Source: Caccoplasma sp905210875
GTDB taxonomy: Bacteria > Bacteroidota > Bacteroidia > Bacteroidales > UBA11471
DNA length: 64,000 nucleotides
Assembly (NCBI GenBank): GCA_963931635.1
Contig: OZ007034.1
Location: 2,108,001 to 2,172,000 of the forward strand
Reading direction: 5' to 3'
Shown: positions 51,807-60,809 of the stretch, piece by piece
How positions within the stretch are numbered: the first letter of the stretch is position 1
Layout of the letters: every line of letters begins with the position of its first letter
Position numbers and translations under genes: made by a program
Notes under the pieces: generated by a model
The model's database searches: none
The model's input: the letters and a program-made list of their open reading frames with translations, nothing else
What the model was told of the DNA's origin: nothing

Positions 51807-54353
51807 ATGCTGACAAAGTACATTCTTACCATAGGAACGGAGAAGCATGAGGTGTCCAGTGAACATATTCGTAACTGGGACCAAGTTCTTTGTTCGTATT
51901 CTCGGAAAGATTTTAATGGCGTAGTTCGGTCGTTTTCTTCCAATTTTGAATTTGTAGGTGATGCTTATGACCTACTGTTTAATTTGTATGTGAAAGACGG
52001 GGTGAGATCCGAAGCTATGTTGTCAGTTCAAACAATTACTGACCGGTGGGAATGGGAAACTCAGTTCGAGGTTCCGCTGGATTTTTCTACGATTTCTTGG
52101 GACGGTTATGCGTTGTCGATAGCTGCCATCGATAATAGTTTGGCATCAATTATTTCAGCAAATAAGGGAACGAAATATGAATTGTTGATAGGGCGTGATA
52201 TAAAAACCGACAACCGTTTAAACTATGACCGAGTAGCATTGAAGAATATGACTACCCATCAAATCATGAGTAATATGGCAGAAACGGGCTTTATGCTTAT
52301 GGGGGAAAATAGTGCTGCAATCAATAATGCACCGGAATTTAAACGTTTGCCTGTTTATATCGTAGGCGATGCTGAAACTTTTGAAAATAGTCCAGTATCA
52401 TATGGTGACCAGTCGGACAGCAGTGGCTCATATTTTCTGAGAGTGGAGAAAAGTGAAGCTGAAATAAAAGTTGAGACAGATATAACATTTGAGAATATAA
52501 CCAATTCCGGCCGTATACAAATAAATAGTGTCGAAATACATTTAATGCAGTTTGATGCTACGAATCCTGATTATAACGGTAGTTATGTGGATCTTGGGAC
52601 AGTGTTCGGCTATAATTCCAGTGTAAATCGTTTTGTCGGTTATTTTTTATCGTTATCTCAGCTTAAAGATACTTATCCTAATCCGCCACAGAATGTGTAT
52701 GCAATAATTGGTACCAGCCACAAAGCCGAAGATGTACAAGATGTATATTATACGCCAGCAAGTAACACCGATGTTGTTGAATGGACATGGACTCCTAAAA
52801 AATATAGAGGAAGTCGTGGAAACCAACTTGTCGTTTGCGATATTCATCACTTCATGTATACTTTTCAAGGTTCTTGGCCTGTTGGGACAATGTTCACGTT
52901 GATGTATAGAAGTAATGTTGTAGACACAACAGGCACTACGGGTTTAGAGCCGGGTTTTGCGATTACCTCTAAAATAAAAAGTTCTTGGAAAAGTCGTTCG
53001 AAGAATATATATATTGATGCACTTGCGCCGAAAGTGGTAGCACAAACACTACTTGGCAAGATGGCTGATGGGAAAATGAACATCAAGGTCCATTTTGATT
53101 CCGATGAACGATTGGATAATACTTTGATTTTAGCAGCTGAAAGTATCCGAAATATTTCGGACGCAAAATTTTACAGTTCATTCAGTGAGTTTTGTGATTG
53201 GCTTCAAACTGTTTTTGGATTTACTTATTATATAGGGAAGAAAACGCTACGAAGATTTCTTGATAAACAGACATATTATCATACCATTTACGAGCTTCTA
53301 GGTATGATAATAGATGATGACTCGTATTTTATACCAGGAGCGGACACACATGTGTTGTTTTATGAGCCGGAATCTTCATTTTTCGCTAATAGTGGAAACG
53401 TTTTATATCGTCATTGGTCCGGTGAAGATAATTTCAATGATCTTGATACACACATGGCGAAAAAGGACGTGCTATTTTACTCTTTTGTTGAAGGACATTG
53501 GTATTACATGAGTGAAGATGGTTCATATTCAGACTATAATTATACAGATGAAAATATTGAAACCGATTGTCTGGATACTGAGAATATATACTTCCTACAT
53601 AGAGATAAATTGTTTTCTGGCGAAATACAGTTAGCTCTAAGTGATGTTCGTGATGCAACATACAGTGTAGACGATTCAATTATATATAGTTCTGTACAAG
53701 TAGGGTATGATAAACAGGATTATGAAACTGAATGTGGCCGTGATGAATGGAATTTTACGAACACATACACTACTGGTGTGAATGTGATAGATAAGACATT
53801 GTCTCTTATCAGCAAGTATCGAGCTGATTGTTATGGGCTTGAATTCTTGGCGCAAAAGAGAATGGAAGATACGACAGACAATGAGTCGGATCAAGATGTA
53901 TTTTTTGTTCATAGTATATTTCATGAAGCAGAATCGGACGATGAGGAGTCATATTATCTGTTAAACAGAAGACTTCCTATTAGTGGCTCACTTTCTGATG
54001 ATACGGTGTTTAATGGGGAATATAGTCCATTTCAGTGTTTGAAGGCAAACGCTCGTTTTATATCAGCTATGTGTTCTCCATTAACGTTAATGTTTGCATC
54101 AAGTGAGGGAAATTCTAGTATCGTTATTGATGGTGTATCTATGGCTTCAGATATAACCATAGATAATCCATTATTCACTATTGGAAAATTATCATTTACA
54201 ACTGGAGATGTGTCTTTTCCAGATGAAAATAGTCTTGTCAGTATATGTGTAAATGGGGTTACTTATAAAGGATTTATCAGTTCTATAACCTTGAAATATG
54301 CTCGGACAGAAGCTGCCAAGTACGATTTAATAGTAAAGGAGGTTTCTTTATGA
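51807..54353 (+). CDS. Distal tail / tail-tip protein
   Basis: About 848 residues from the ATG at 51807; the frame is open further upstream to 51765. The sequence is beta-rich with many aromatics and no repeats. It is the first tail gene after the defence island and overlaps the next gene by four bases. Position and size fit a tail-tip hub or tail-associated adsorption protein. No specific motif is recognised. Confidence 0.6.
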   Translation: MLTKYILTIGTEKHEVSSEHIRNWDQVLCSYSRKDFNGVVRSFSSNFEFVGDAYDLLFNLYVKDGVRSEAMLSVQTITDRWEWETQFEVPLDFSTISWDGYALSIAAIDNSLASIISANKGTKYELLIGRDIKTDNRLNYDRVALKNMTTHQIMSNMAETGFMLMGENSAAINNAPEFKRLPVYIVGDAETFENSPVSYGDQSDSSGSYFLRVEKSEAEIKVETDITFENITNSGRIQINSVEIHLMQFDATNPDYNGSYVDLGTVFGYNSSVNRFVGYFLSLSQLKDTYPNPPQNVYAIIGTSHKAEDVQDVYYTPASNTDVVEWTWTPKKYRGSRGNQLVVCDIHHFMYTFQGSWPVGTMFTLMYRSNVVDTTGTTGLEPGFAITSKIKSSWKSRSKNIYIDALAPKVVAQTLLGKMADGKMNIKVHFDSDERLDNTLILAAESIRNISDAKFYSSFSEFCDWLQTVFGFTYYIGKKTLRRFLDKQTYYHTIYELLGMIIDDDSYFIPGADTHVLFYEPESSFFANSGNVLYRHWSGEDNFNDLDTHMAKKDVLFYSFVEGHWYYMSEDGSYSDYNYTDENIETDCLDTENIYFLHRDKLFSGEIQLALSDVRDATYSVDDSIIYSSVQVGYDKQDYETECGRDEWNFTNTYTTGVNVIDKTLSLISKYRADCYGLEFLAQKRMEDTTDNESDQDVFFVHSIFHEAESDDEESYYLLNRRLPISGSLSDDTVFNGEYSPFQCLKANARFISAMCSPLTLMFASSEGNSSIVIDGVSMASDITIDNPLFTIGKLSFTTGDVSFPDENSLVSICVNGVTYKGFISSITLKYARTEAAKYDLIVKEVSL

Positions 54354-55174
54354 TTGTAAGCCCCTTTACTCCGTTGTTTTTTATTGTCAGAAAGTCTGAT
54401 GGAATAGATAGTGAGTATATACAAACATTCTCTACGTCAGACCAGATTCTTATCGAATTGATAGGAGAAAATGATTGGACTGGAAAATCGCATATCGTAG
54501 ATGAGATAACAGGGGAATATTTATTTGATATAATATTTAGTACGTGGGTCGTCAATAATATGACGACATTGCGTTTTACGTCGTTATCTCTTACGCCTGG
54601 TTTCTATTCTGTAGAAATAGATGGATTAGGAAAGAGTTTGCCATTTAAGGTTACAGATGATAAAAACGAGTTACTCAAAACAGTCCTTATCCAATACTCG
54701 ATGCATAATAATAGGCAACGGGAAGATGCTCTTTTTTTTATTGATAATATGCAATATTTCTTTGACTTCCGTGTTCCTGGGGGATTTAAAGACAGTAATT
54801 GGTCATTCAGTGTAGAGAGTGAGCAGTTCGTTACTGATAAATCTGATATTATGCAATTATATGCAATGGAATCTACACAACACAAATTTACACTAGGAAC
54901 GTCACAAGGGTGTCCGATATGGTTCGCAGAAATGCTTAATCGGATTTTGTGTTGTACTTACGTTTATTTCGATGGTGTGAGATATGCAAGAAAGGAATCC
55001 GGAGTTCCAGAGATTAATGTGCAGTTGGAGGGTATTAACAGTTTTGTTTTTACGCAAAATCTTCAGAAGGTGGTTAATCTCAATCCGATTATAGAGCAGC
55101 AAAATCATCTTGTTATGCGACGTGTAGAGGGGAATTATAGGATTACAACAGAAAATATAAACAGAAAAATTTAG
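54350..55174 (+). CDS. Tail-tip protein, unknown
   Basis: The 274-residue beta-rich protein is coupled to the preceding gene. It contains regular alternating strands (TTLRFTSLSLTPGFYSVEI) like a small beta-sandwich. It is probably a component of the distal tail. Confidence 0.55.
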   Translation: MIVSPFTPLFFIVRKSDGIDSEYIQTFSTSDQILIELIGENDWTGKSHIVDEITGEYLFDIIFSTWVVNNMTTLRFTSLSLTPGFYSVEIDGLGKSLPFKVTDDKNELLKTVLIQYSMHNNRQREDALFFIDNMQYFFDFRVPGGFKDSNWSFSVESEQFVTDKSDIMQLYAMESTQHKFTLGTSQGCPIWFAEMLNRILCCTYVYFDGVRYARKESGVPEINVQLEGINSFVFTQNLQKVVNLNPIIEQQNHLVMRRVEGNYRITTENINRKI

Positions 55175-55180
55175 ACGGCC

Positions 55181-56275
55181 ATGGCAATCACCCAAGATGA
55201 ACTTGTACAAATTACAGGCGCTGTATTGTCGTCGCTTTCCACAAATTCAAGGACGATAGATCAGCTTACTCCAACCGATACATTGAGTGATGGAGATTCG
55301 TTTGAAGTGAGCGGTGGGAAAAAGATTGCGTATGAGTTGTTGAAACAATTAATATCTGAGGGACTAGCTCAGGGAGACTTGTCAAATGTTGCTGTTGGAG
55401 ATTTATTGGGCAAGATAAAAAATTATTTTGCCGACAAAGATTTGTCAAATATCTCTGATAAAGATTTGGCTGGAAAAGTAGAGAGCTATTTTGCAGCAAA
55501 AGACCTGACGAATGTTTCTCTCTCTGACTTTCGCAATAAGAATATCTATCCGGTCTCGTCATTTGTATATTGGGTTGACAGTGACCATACGGTAACGCTG
55601 TCTAATGCCGAGGCGCTGGCGCAGATTCTCTCCTCTCTTTCCAATACCCCAGGCAGTCTGCTCTACGCCGAAAGCATCGCCGCTGCCGGGGGTGATATAG
55701 GTCTCTCACCGGTATCGTTTGCCCTCATGGCCGAAGACCCGATAGACTATTCGCTCTCATTCTTCGGAAACGACGAATACCTGCACGTGCTGCGGGTGAA
55801 CGGGCTGGGTGCCATTACCCGACAATATGCCTACCGGATAGACGACATGGCCACAAAGAGCTTTATCACATCGAGCGGCTACCGGCCCATGCGTGTCATC
55901 GACTTGGGCAGCTATCGCGACGGTGCTTTTTCTCTCGACGGTACGCCCTACTTCGGGGATATGCAGAGGACTCTGTACAGCTATCTCGACGGAGGTTGTG
56001 GCGTGCTGCTGCGGGCCCATAATCAATATAATGAGCCGCTGGTGTTTGTACCTACCCGCATATATCAAGACGGAGGCACACTCTATGTGATGGAATTTAT
56101 GGTGTCGGCCACGCAACTGTGCGAGATACGCATCGACGAAGATGCTGATGTAGAGGGTGGCGAGTCGCTGTTCTCGCAGCAATTTACAGCGATAGGCTCG
56201 GGCGGTAGCAGCGGCAGCGGGACGGTTACGACGGAGGTGTATTCGGACATAAATGATTATAACGATGTGAAATAA
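55181..56275 (+). CDS. Tail fibre/appendage protein with composite base composition
   Basis: A 364-residue protein. The first 130 residues include repeats of the type (DL)(S/T)N(V/I)SxxDL and are encoded by AT-rich DNA. The remainder, from about base 55590, is GC-rich and encodes a beta-rich domain ending in a Gly/Ser linker (GSGGSSGSG) and TTEVYSDINDYNDVK. The abrupt change suggests domain shuffling of a receptor-binding protein. Confidence 0.6.
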   Translation: MAITQDELVQITGAVLSSLSTNSRTIDQLTPTDTLSDGDSFEVSGGKKIAYELLKQLISEGLAQGDLSNVAVGDLLGKIKNYFADKDLSNISDKDLAGKVESYFAAKDLTNVSLSDFRNKNIYPVSSFVYWVDSDHTVTLSNAEALAQILSSLSNTPGSLLYAESIAAAGGDIGLSPVSFALMAEDPIDYSLSFFGNDEYLHVLRVNGLGAITRQYAYRIDDMATKSFITSSGYRPMRVIDLGSYRDGAFSLDGTPYFGDMQRTLYSYLDGGCGVLLRAHNQYNEPLVFVPTRIYQDGGTLYVMEFMVSATQLCEIRIDEDADVEGGESLFSQQFTAIGSGGSSGSGTVTTEVYSDINDYNDVK

Positions 56276-56284
56276 GAATGAATT

Positions 56285-56965
56285 ATGGCAAAGATTAAGA
56301 AACTGAAAGAGAACGGGGCCACGCTTTATCCGGTAACAATACCGCAGGCAGTGGTTGACCCGACGACGGGTAAGAGCTTGTCGGAGGAGTTGAGTAAAAT
56401 ATCGGCAGAGCTGTTTCCGCTGGCTGTAACGGTGAGTGGAGGGGGAACCTTTGAGAAGGGCGCTTCCCGGACGATTACCGTGAGATGGACGGTGAAGGAG
56501 GGTAGCGACGTGGTGCAACCCGATACCGTCGTGGTGAACGGGGATAGCGTGAGTGCCACGGAGACGAGCAAGGTGTTTGAGGGTGTCTCGGCGACGACTA
56601 CTTACACGGTGAAAGCGACAAAGGGTAGCTCGACGGCGCAGGGAAGCACAACGGCTACGTTTGTGGCTCCCATGTATTTCGGCTTCGCCCAGGCCTCGGA
56701 GGTGTCGTCGCTTGATATCGTGTCGCTGACGAAGCAATCGATAAAGACGAGTGCGAGTGGCAGCTATTCCTTGAATAACCCGACTACGGGGTATTATCTG
56801 TGGCTGTGTGTGCCGTCGAGCATGAGTATCAAAAAGGTAACGTCGAGTGGCTTTGACGTGCCGATGGAGGCTGCCGTTGGCGGCAGTACGGCTGTGGACT
56901 CGTATAAGTGTTACCGCTCTTCGTCGGCTATCAATGCGGGTGTGATGAGTATTGTTGTTTCATAA
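56285..56965 (+). CDS. Tail appendage protein A with conserved N-terminal anchor
   Basis: The 226-residue protein begins with the anchor MAKIKKLKENGATLYPVTIP and a VDPTTGKSL helix also found at 57225 and 58377. It then has an Ig-like beta domain (about 48-125) and a C-terminal domain (about 130-226). Paralogues with a shared anchor and different tips are typical of decorated tail fibres. GC content is high. Confidence 0.6.
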   Translation: MAKIKKLKENGATLYPVTIPQAVVDPTTGKSLSEELSKISAELFPLAVTVSGGGTFEKGASRTITVRWTVKEGSDVVQPDTVVVNGDSVSATETSKVFEGVSATTTYTVKATKGSSTAQGSTTATFVAPMYFGFAQASEVSSLDIVSLTKQSIKTSASGSYSLNNPTTGYYLWLCVPSSMSIKKVTSSGFDVPMEAAVGGSTAVDSYKCYRSSSAINAGVMSIVVS

Positions 56966-56983
56966 CCAAAAACAGGAATCGAT

Positions 56984-57193
56984 ATGGCTGACATAAATAT
57001 TTACGGAACGCTTAAAAACGCAACTCCCGACGCTACAATCGCTACGGCTGATCAAATTCAGGACTTGAATATCGGTAAAAAGCAGGAGGACATAAACCGG
57101 GAGGTGGAGACACGGATAAGTACGCTGGAAGAGGGCCAGGATGCGATTGTCCTGGAATCGTACGGCGACGGAAAAGACTACAACGAGATATAA
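56984..57193 (+). CDS. Small fibre-region protein
   Basis: A 69-residue protein with an N-terminal MADINIYGTLKNATPD and a C-terminal YGDGKDYNEI that resembles the ends of neighbouring fibre proteins (compare INDYNDVK at 56275). It is probably a fibre accessory or assembly piece. Confidence 0.5.
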   Translation: MADINIYGTLKNATPDATIATADQIQDLNIGKKQEDINREVETRISTLEEGQDAIVLESYGDGKDYNEI

Positions 57194-57224
57194 CTATATG
57201 TTTCACTAAAAAAACGAATGAATT

Positions 57225-58304
57225 ATGGCAAAGATTAAGAAACTGAAAGAGAATGGTGTTACCATCTACCCGGCAACGATTCCCGAAGCGCTTGTCGATA
57301 CCAATGGTTTTTCGATGGCGGACTTCATGGACCGCCTGCTTGATGTGCTGGCAAAGGGCGGTCGTGACAACCTTGACCTGGCGTTCAGCGACTTGCAGAC
57401 TGCGCTTGGCAGCGGCAAGAGCCTGGATATGTATCTGGGCGATGTGAACACCTTCATCGAAAAGGTGAACTCATTCCTGGAAGATGCCGACGCTTCGGAT
57501 ACGACGATCAACCGTTGGAAGGAGATAGAGTCGTTCCTGGCGGGTATTACCGATACGAAAACTCTTACCGGTTTGCTGGAAGAGAACCTGGCTTCGGCCA
57601 AGAGTTATACCGACTCAAAGGTAATAAGTTCGGTGGGTAATGCCGTAACAATGGCCTCGAATGCTGAGGGAGCAGACCGTATACTTGTTTCGGGTGGTGC
57701 TGATAAGACAGCCAAGGATTCGGGTATAGACCTGAACCAACTGGTGGTGTTTGATGTGGCCGAAGATGCTCCGGCTGAGGGTGTAATTCCGCAGTTTACT
57801 GGAAACTCCAACCCGGCTACCGGTGGTGGAACAATTACAACTTCCGGCACCAAGATATCGGACTTGGCCAAGAAATCGGAGCTGCCTACCGCTGCGACTA
57901 CTTCGAAGGCGGGCTTGATGTCGGCTGCCGACAAGGCCAAACTCGACGGCATTGCCGAAAATGCCAACAACTATACCTTACCGGCCGCTACGGCTTCGGC
58001 GCTGGGTGGCGTGAAAAGTGGTGGAAACATCACCGTGGGTTCGGACGGTACGGTGACCGTGAATAAGGCTACTGCTGCTGATGCGGCTGGTCATGCTACA
58101 CAGGCTGATAACGCGACTTATGCGACTTCGGCGGGTTCGGCAGATAGTGCTACAAAGGCTACTCAGGATGGCCTCGGCAGACAGATCGATACTACCTATG
58201 CGACGTCGGAGAACGTGGAAGCTATTGTGGAAGAGTTGAACCAAACGATGATTCTTTCGGTGGCTGTGACTGACGTTACGGAGTACGCAGAGATTGCTAT
58301 ATAA
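57225..58304 (+). CDS. Tail appendage protein B with conserved N-terminal anchor
   Basis: The 359-residue protein shares the MAKIKKLKENG anchor. The middle is helical (about 30-130), followed by Ala/Gly/Thr-rich repeats (about 165-330) such as AATTSKAGLMSAADKAKLDGI, split by turns, typical of phage fibre shafts. The C-terminus has the VTDVTEYAEI element. It probably forms part of the adsorption apparatus. Confidence 0.65.
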   Translation: MAKIKKLKENGVTIYPATIPEALVDTNGFSMADFMDRLLDVLAKGGRDNLDLAFSDLQTALGSGKSLDMYLGDVNTFIEKVNSFLEDADASDTTINRWKEIESFLAGITDTKTLTGLLEENLASAKSYTDSKVISSVGNAVTMASNAEGADRILVSGGADKTAKDSGIDLNQLVVFDVAEDAPAEGVIPQFTGNSNPATGGGTITTSGTKISDLAKKSELPTAATTSKAGLMSAADKAKLDGIAENANNYTLPAATASALGGVKSGGNITVGSDGTVTVNKATAADAAGHATQADNATYATSAGSADSATKATQDGLGRQIDTTYATSENVEAIVEELNQTMILSVAVTDVTEYAEIAI

Positions 58305-58313
58305 GTATCGTTG

Positions 58314-58357
58314 TGTAGTGTGTGGGAGGGGGATACTTTCCCCTCCCACACACTACA
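58314..58357 (+). terminator. Very strong hairpin between two fibre genes
   Basis: Arms 58314-58331 and 58340-58357 pair perfectly over 18 bp with an 8-nt loop. There is no T run, so it may be a processing or attenuation site. Confidence 0.65.
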
Positions 58358-58376
58358 CCCACTAAAATGATCGGTT

Positions 58377-59102
58377 ATGGCCAGAATAAAGAAACTGAAA
58401 GAGAACGGTAAGACGGTGTATCCGACGACAATACCGCAGGCGGTGGTGGACCCGAAAACGGGGGAGCGACTGTCGGCTTTGCTTGAACAACTCAACGACC
58501 TGCTATCGGAAATCGACGCACAGACGTTACAAGGATACGGCGTTGTAACGGCTGGCGAGAAAAAGCCGTTCGAGAAAATACCGGTAGTGGGTAGCGACGG
58601 CGTGTTGGAGGTGGGCCGGTATATGGACTTCCACTACGACAACACGGGCGTTCACGATTACAATGTACGTCTCATCTGCGACGTCTCCGATAAAGGCATT
58701 GGCGTTCATTTGCCGACCAAAACGGGTACGCTGGCTCTTAAAGGGAATTATTACAACCTTGGAACAATGAACGTATCGTCGAGCAATACCTCTTCGGCTA
58801 ATGTGTCGTTCAGCTCACCAGGTGCGTTCTCTACCATACGCACCTTGCTCAATGGCCTGTCGCTGACAACGATGTCGAATGAGATGCCGGATATAACCCT
58901 GGGATTTACACTCGCTACCAGCAGTGGCATAACGCATTACATACGGGCAAAAGTGACGTCAATCATACGTATGTCTAACGGCAATTATATGCTTTTTGCG
59001 CTGTATCAAAATGCTTCGTTCGCCGCTGAGAACGCTATCAACGTGATGAGACTCACAATAAGCCAGACCTCTTATCTGTGCCAAACACTTAAAGCCTTTT
59101 AA
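58377..59102 (+). CDS. Tail appendage protein C with conserved N-terminal anchor
   Basis: The 241-residue protein begins MARIKKLKENGKTVYP, the third copy of the anchor, and has a fibre-like segment with HLPTKTGTLALKG (also common in phage fibres) and a beta-rich tip. It probably attaches to the same site as the other two anchor proteins and offers an alternative receptor-binding tip. Confidence 0.6.
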   Translation: MARIKKLKENGKTVYPTTIPQAVVDPKTGERLSALLEQLNDLLSEIDAQTLQGYGVVTAGEKKPFEKIPVVGSDGVLEVGRYMDFHYDNTGVHDYNVRLICDVSDKGIGVHLPTKTGTLALKGNYYNLGTMNVSSSNTSSANVSFSSPGAFSTIRTLLNGLSLTTMSNEMPDITLGFTLATSSGITHYIRAKVTSIIRMSNGNYMLFALYQNASFAAENAINVMRLTISQTSYLCQTLKAF

Positions 59103-59105
59103 ACT

Positions 59106-59651
59106 ATGTACGCATCTCATAACAGCCTTACGGGCTATAAACCGAAACGATGGTGGGGGTGGATATTCCTGCCGTTTGCCCGGTGCCAACGGGCGACTCT
59201 CTGGCAGCAGATGGAGAACGGGGCGCGGGTGTTTGACCTGCGCGTGCGCTTCGACCAGGCTGGAGGTCTGGTGCCGTGCCACGGGCTGGTGGAGTTCAAG
59301 GCCGATGTGCAGGGGGTGGTGTCGCGCCTCGAAGCCTCCGGCTGCTACTACCGGGTGGTGCTTGAAAACCGGTTGGGCGGCCACCGTGTGAAGGCCGACG
59401 ACCTCGACCGACTGAAAGCGATGTTTCTCACCCCTGAGCACCCGCACTGTCTCTATGTGAGCGACAAGAGGGATTGGAACACCACCTTCAACCCGCATGG
59501 GCCGGAGCGACTGAAAGAGAAGAACCTGCATGGCGGCACGAGCTGTGTGATTCCCCGCCTGTGGTTGTGGCGCTACCGGAGATATCGTTATCAACACTCG
59601 TTGAACTTGAAGTGCGACGCCGGTACGGTGTACTGGTATGACTTTGTATAG
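59106..59651 (+). CDS. PI-PLC X-domain-like phosphodiesterase
   Basis: The 181-residue protein resembles the catalytic half of phosphatidylinositol-specific phospholipase C: an N-terminal ASHNSLTGY with the first His, QMENGARVFDLRVRFD, and VPCHGLVEF with the second His. Phage copies are little studied. Bacteroidales make inositol lipids and sphingolipids, so a role in entry or release is possible. It lies between fibre and holin genes. Confidence 0.7.
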   Translation: MYASHNSLTGYKPKRWWGWIFLPFARCQRATLWQQMENGARVFDLRVRFDQAGGLVPCHGLVEFKADVQGVVSRLEASGCYYRVVLENRLGGHRVKADDLDRLKAMFLTPEHPHCLYVSDKRDWNTTFNPHGPERLKEKNLHGGTSCVIPRLWLWRYRRYRYQHSLNLKCDAGTVYWYDFV

Positions 59652-59660
59652 GAGAGGGTG

Positions 59661-60191
59661 ATGATGGAACGGATATTCAACTGGGAACAGTGGCGCATCA
59701 TCGCCGTCTCGGCCATGAGTCCCGTGCTGGCTTTCCTGACACCGACAAAAGGCTTCGTATTTGCGCTGGTTATCATGTTTGCCTTCAACGTGTGGGCGGG
59801 TATGCGAGCCGACGGGGTGTCGGTGGTGCGGTGTCGGAATTTCTCATTCAAGAAATTCAAAAACGCGCTGGCCGAGCTGCTGCTCTACCTGATTATCTCG
59901 GAGACGATATATTCCATCATGTTGAACTGCGGCGACGACACGGCGGCGCTCATCGCGATGAAGTCGCTGACGTATGTGTTTATGTATGTGTATGTGCAGA
60001 ATGCTTTCCGTAACCTCATACACGCCTACCCGGCCAACAAGGCGCTGCGCATTATCTACCATGTGATACGTTTTGAGTTCAAACGCGCCCTTCCCGAGAA
60101 CGTGCAGAAAATCGTGGAGCGCGTCGAGCGGGAACACGGTGATACGTTGAATGATGAATTTACAAATAATAACCAGGAGGAAAAGAAATGA
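59661..60191 (+). CDS. Holin (multi-span membrane protein)
   Basis: About 176 residues from the ATG at 59661; GTG 59658 and ATG 59664 are alternatives. Hydrophobic segments near residues 16-42 and 68-88 and a third near 100-112 suggest three membrane spans with a charged C-terminal tail, a holin layout. It overlaps the next gene by four bases, so release would be coupled. Confidence 0.65.
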   Translation: MMERIFNWEQWRIIAVSAMSPVLAFLTPTKGFVFALVIMFAFNVWAGMRADGVSVVRCRNFSFKKFKNALAELLLYLIISETIYSIMLNCGDDTAALIAMKSLTYVFMYVYVQNAFRNLIHAYPANKALRIIYHVIRFEFKRALPENVQKIVERVEREHGDTLNDEFTNNNQEEKK

Positions 60192-60598
60192 AGTTACGAC
60201 TTGTTAGAAGATTCAAAGGCGACGGCTACACGATAGGCTCGTTGTATGTGAATGGAGAAAAGTTTTGTGATACACTCGAAGATAAGGTGCGAAACCTTGC
60301 CGGAGGTGAGAGTAAGGTGCCGGGAGAGACGGCAATCCCGGAGGGTAGGTACCGGGTCATCGTGAACCGGTCGCCAAAATTCGGCCGCGACCTGCCGCGC
60401 CTGCTTGACGTGCCACAGTTCGAGGGTGTGCTTATACACCGGGGTAACTCGGCCGAGGACTCGGCGGGGTGTATTCTTGTTGGTGAAAACAAGGTGAAGG
60501 GAAAGGTTATCAATTCCACACCTTATGAAGAGCGGCTGGTGGCGCTGTGCAAGGCGGCTCTGGCCGGGGGTGAAACTATCGAAATAGAGGTCGTATGA
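60188..60598 (+). CDS. DUF5675 protein (likely lysis enzyme)
   Basis: The 136-residue protein matches the DUF5675 pattern: an N-terminal beta hairpin, PEGRYRVIVNRSPKFG and VLIHRGNSAEDSAGCILVG, reminiscent of the HxxxxxxSxGC arrangement of L,D-transpeptidases. Coupling to the holin suggests that it degrades or modifies peptidoglycan. Function is not proven for the family. Confidence 0.65.
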   Translation: MKLRLVRRFKGDGYTIGSLYVNGEKFCDTLEDKVRNLAGGESKVPGETAIPEGRYRVIVNRSPKFGRDLPRLLDVPQFEGVLIHRGNSAEDSAGCILVGENKVKGKVINSTPYEERLVALCKAALAGGETIEIEVV

Positions 60599-60756
60599 GA
60601 AGGGTTTTATGGGTTGTTGCCTGTTGCGGGTGATGGCTATTGTGTAACCAAGGCGTTCTTTGACATACTGGAATTACCGCAGAAAAATCGGGTGGATTGT
60701 CTCTTATTGTGTGGTTTATGGATTGTTGTTATAGGCCAACAAAGTATAAATTTTAC

Positions 60757-60786
60757 TTGTTTATCGGGTGAATGTATGTATCTTTG
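60757..60786 (+). promoter_or_regulatory. Canonical Bacteroidetes promoter (TTG-N19-TATCTTTG) for the TA pair
   Basis: TTG at 60757 lies 19 bases before TATCTTTG (60779-60786), and the antitoxin ATG follows at 60810. It would keep the pair expressed in the lysogen independently of late transcription. Confidence 0.75.
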
Positions 60787-60809
60787 CGAAAGATAAGCCC
60801 CAAAACGAC

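Noticed and set aside
55757..56737. Minus-strand open frame of over 300 codons opposite the fibre genes
   Set aside because: Arg/His-rich composition and full overlap with well-supported fibre genes mark it as an artefact of GC-rich DNA.
56285..59102. Shared fibre N-termini considered as a diversity-generating retroelement
   Set aside because: No reverse transcriptase gene or adenine-mutagenised variable repeat was found; the similarity is confined to the N-terminal anchor.
60614..60796. 60-codon frame before the antitoxin gene
   Set aside because: It runs across a canonical promoter (60757-60786) and shows no recognisable protein pattern.
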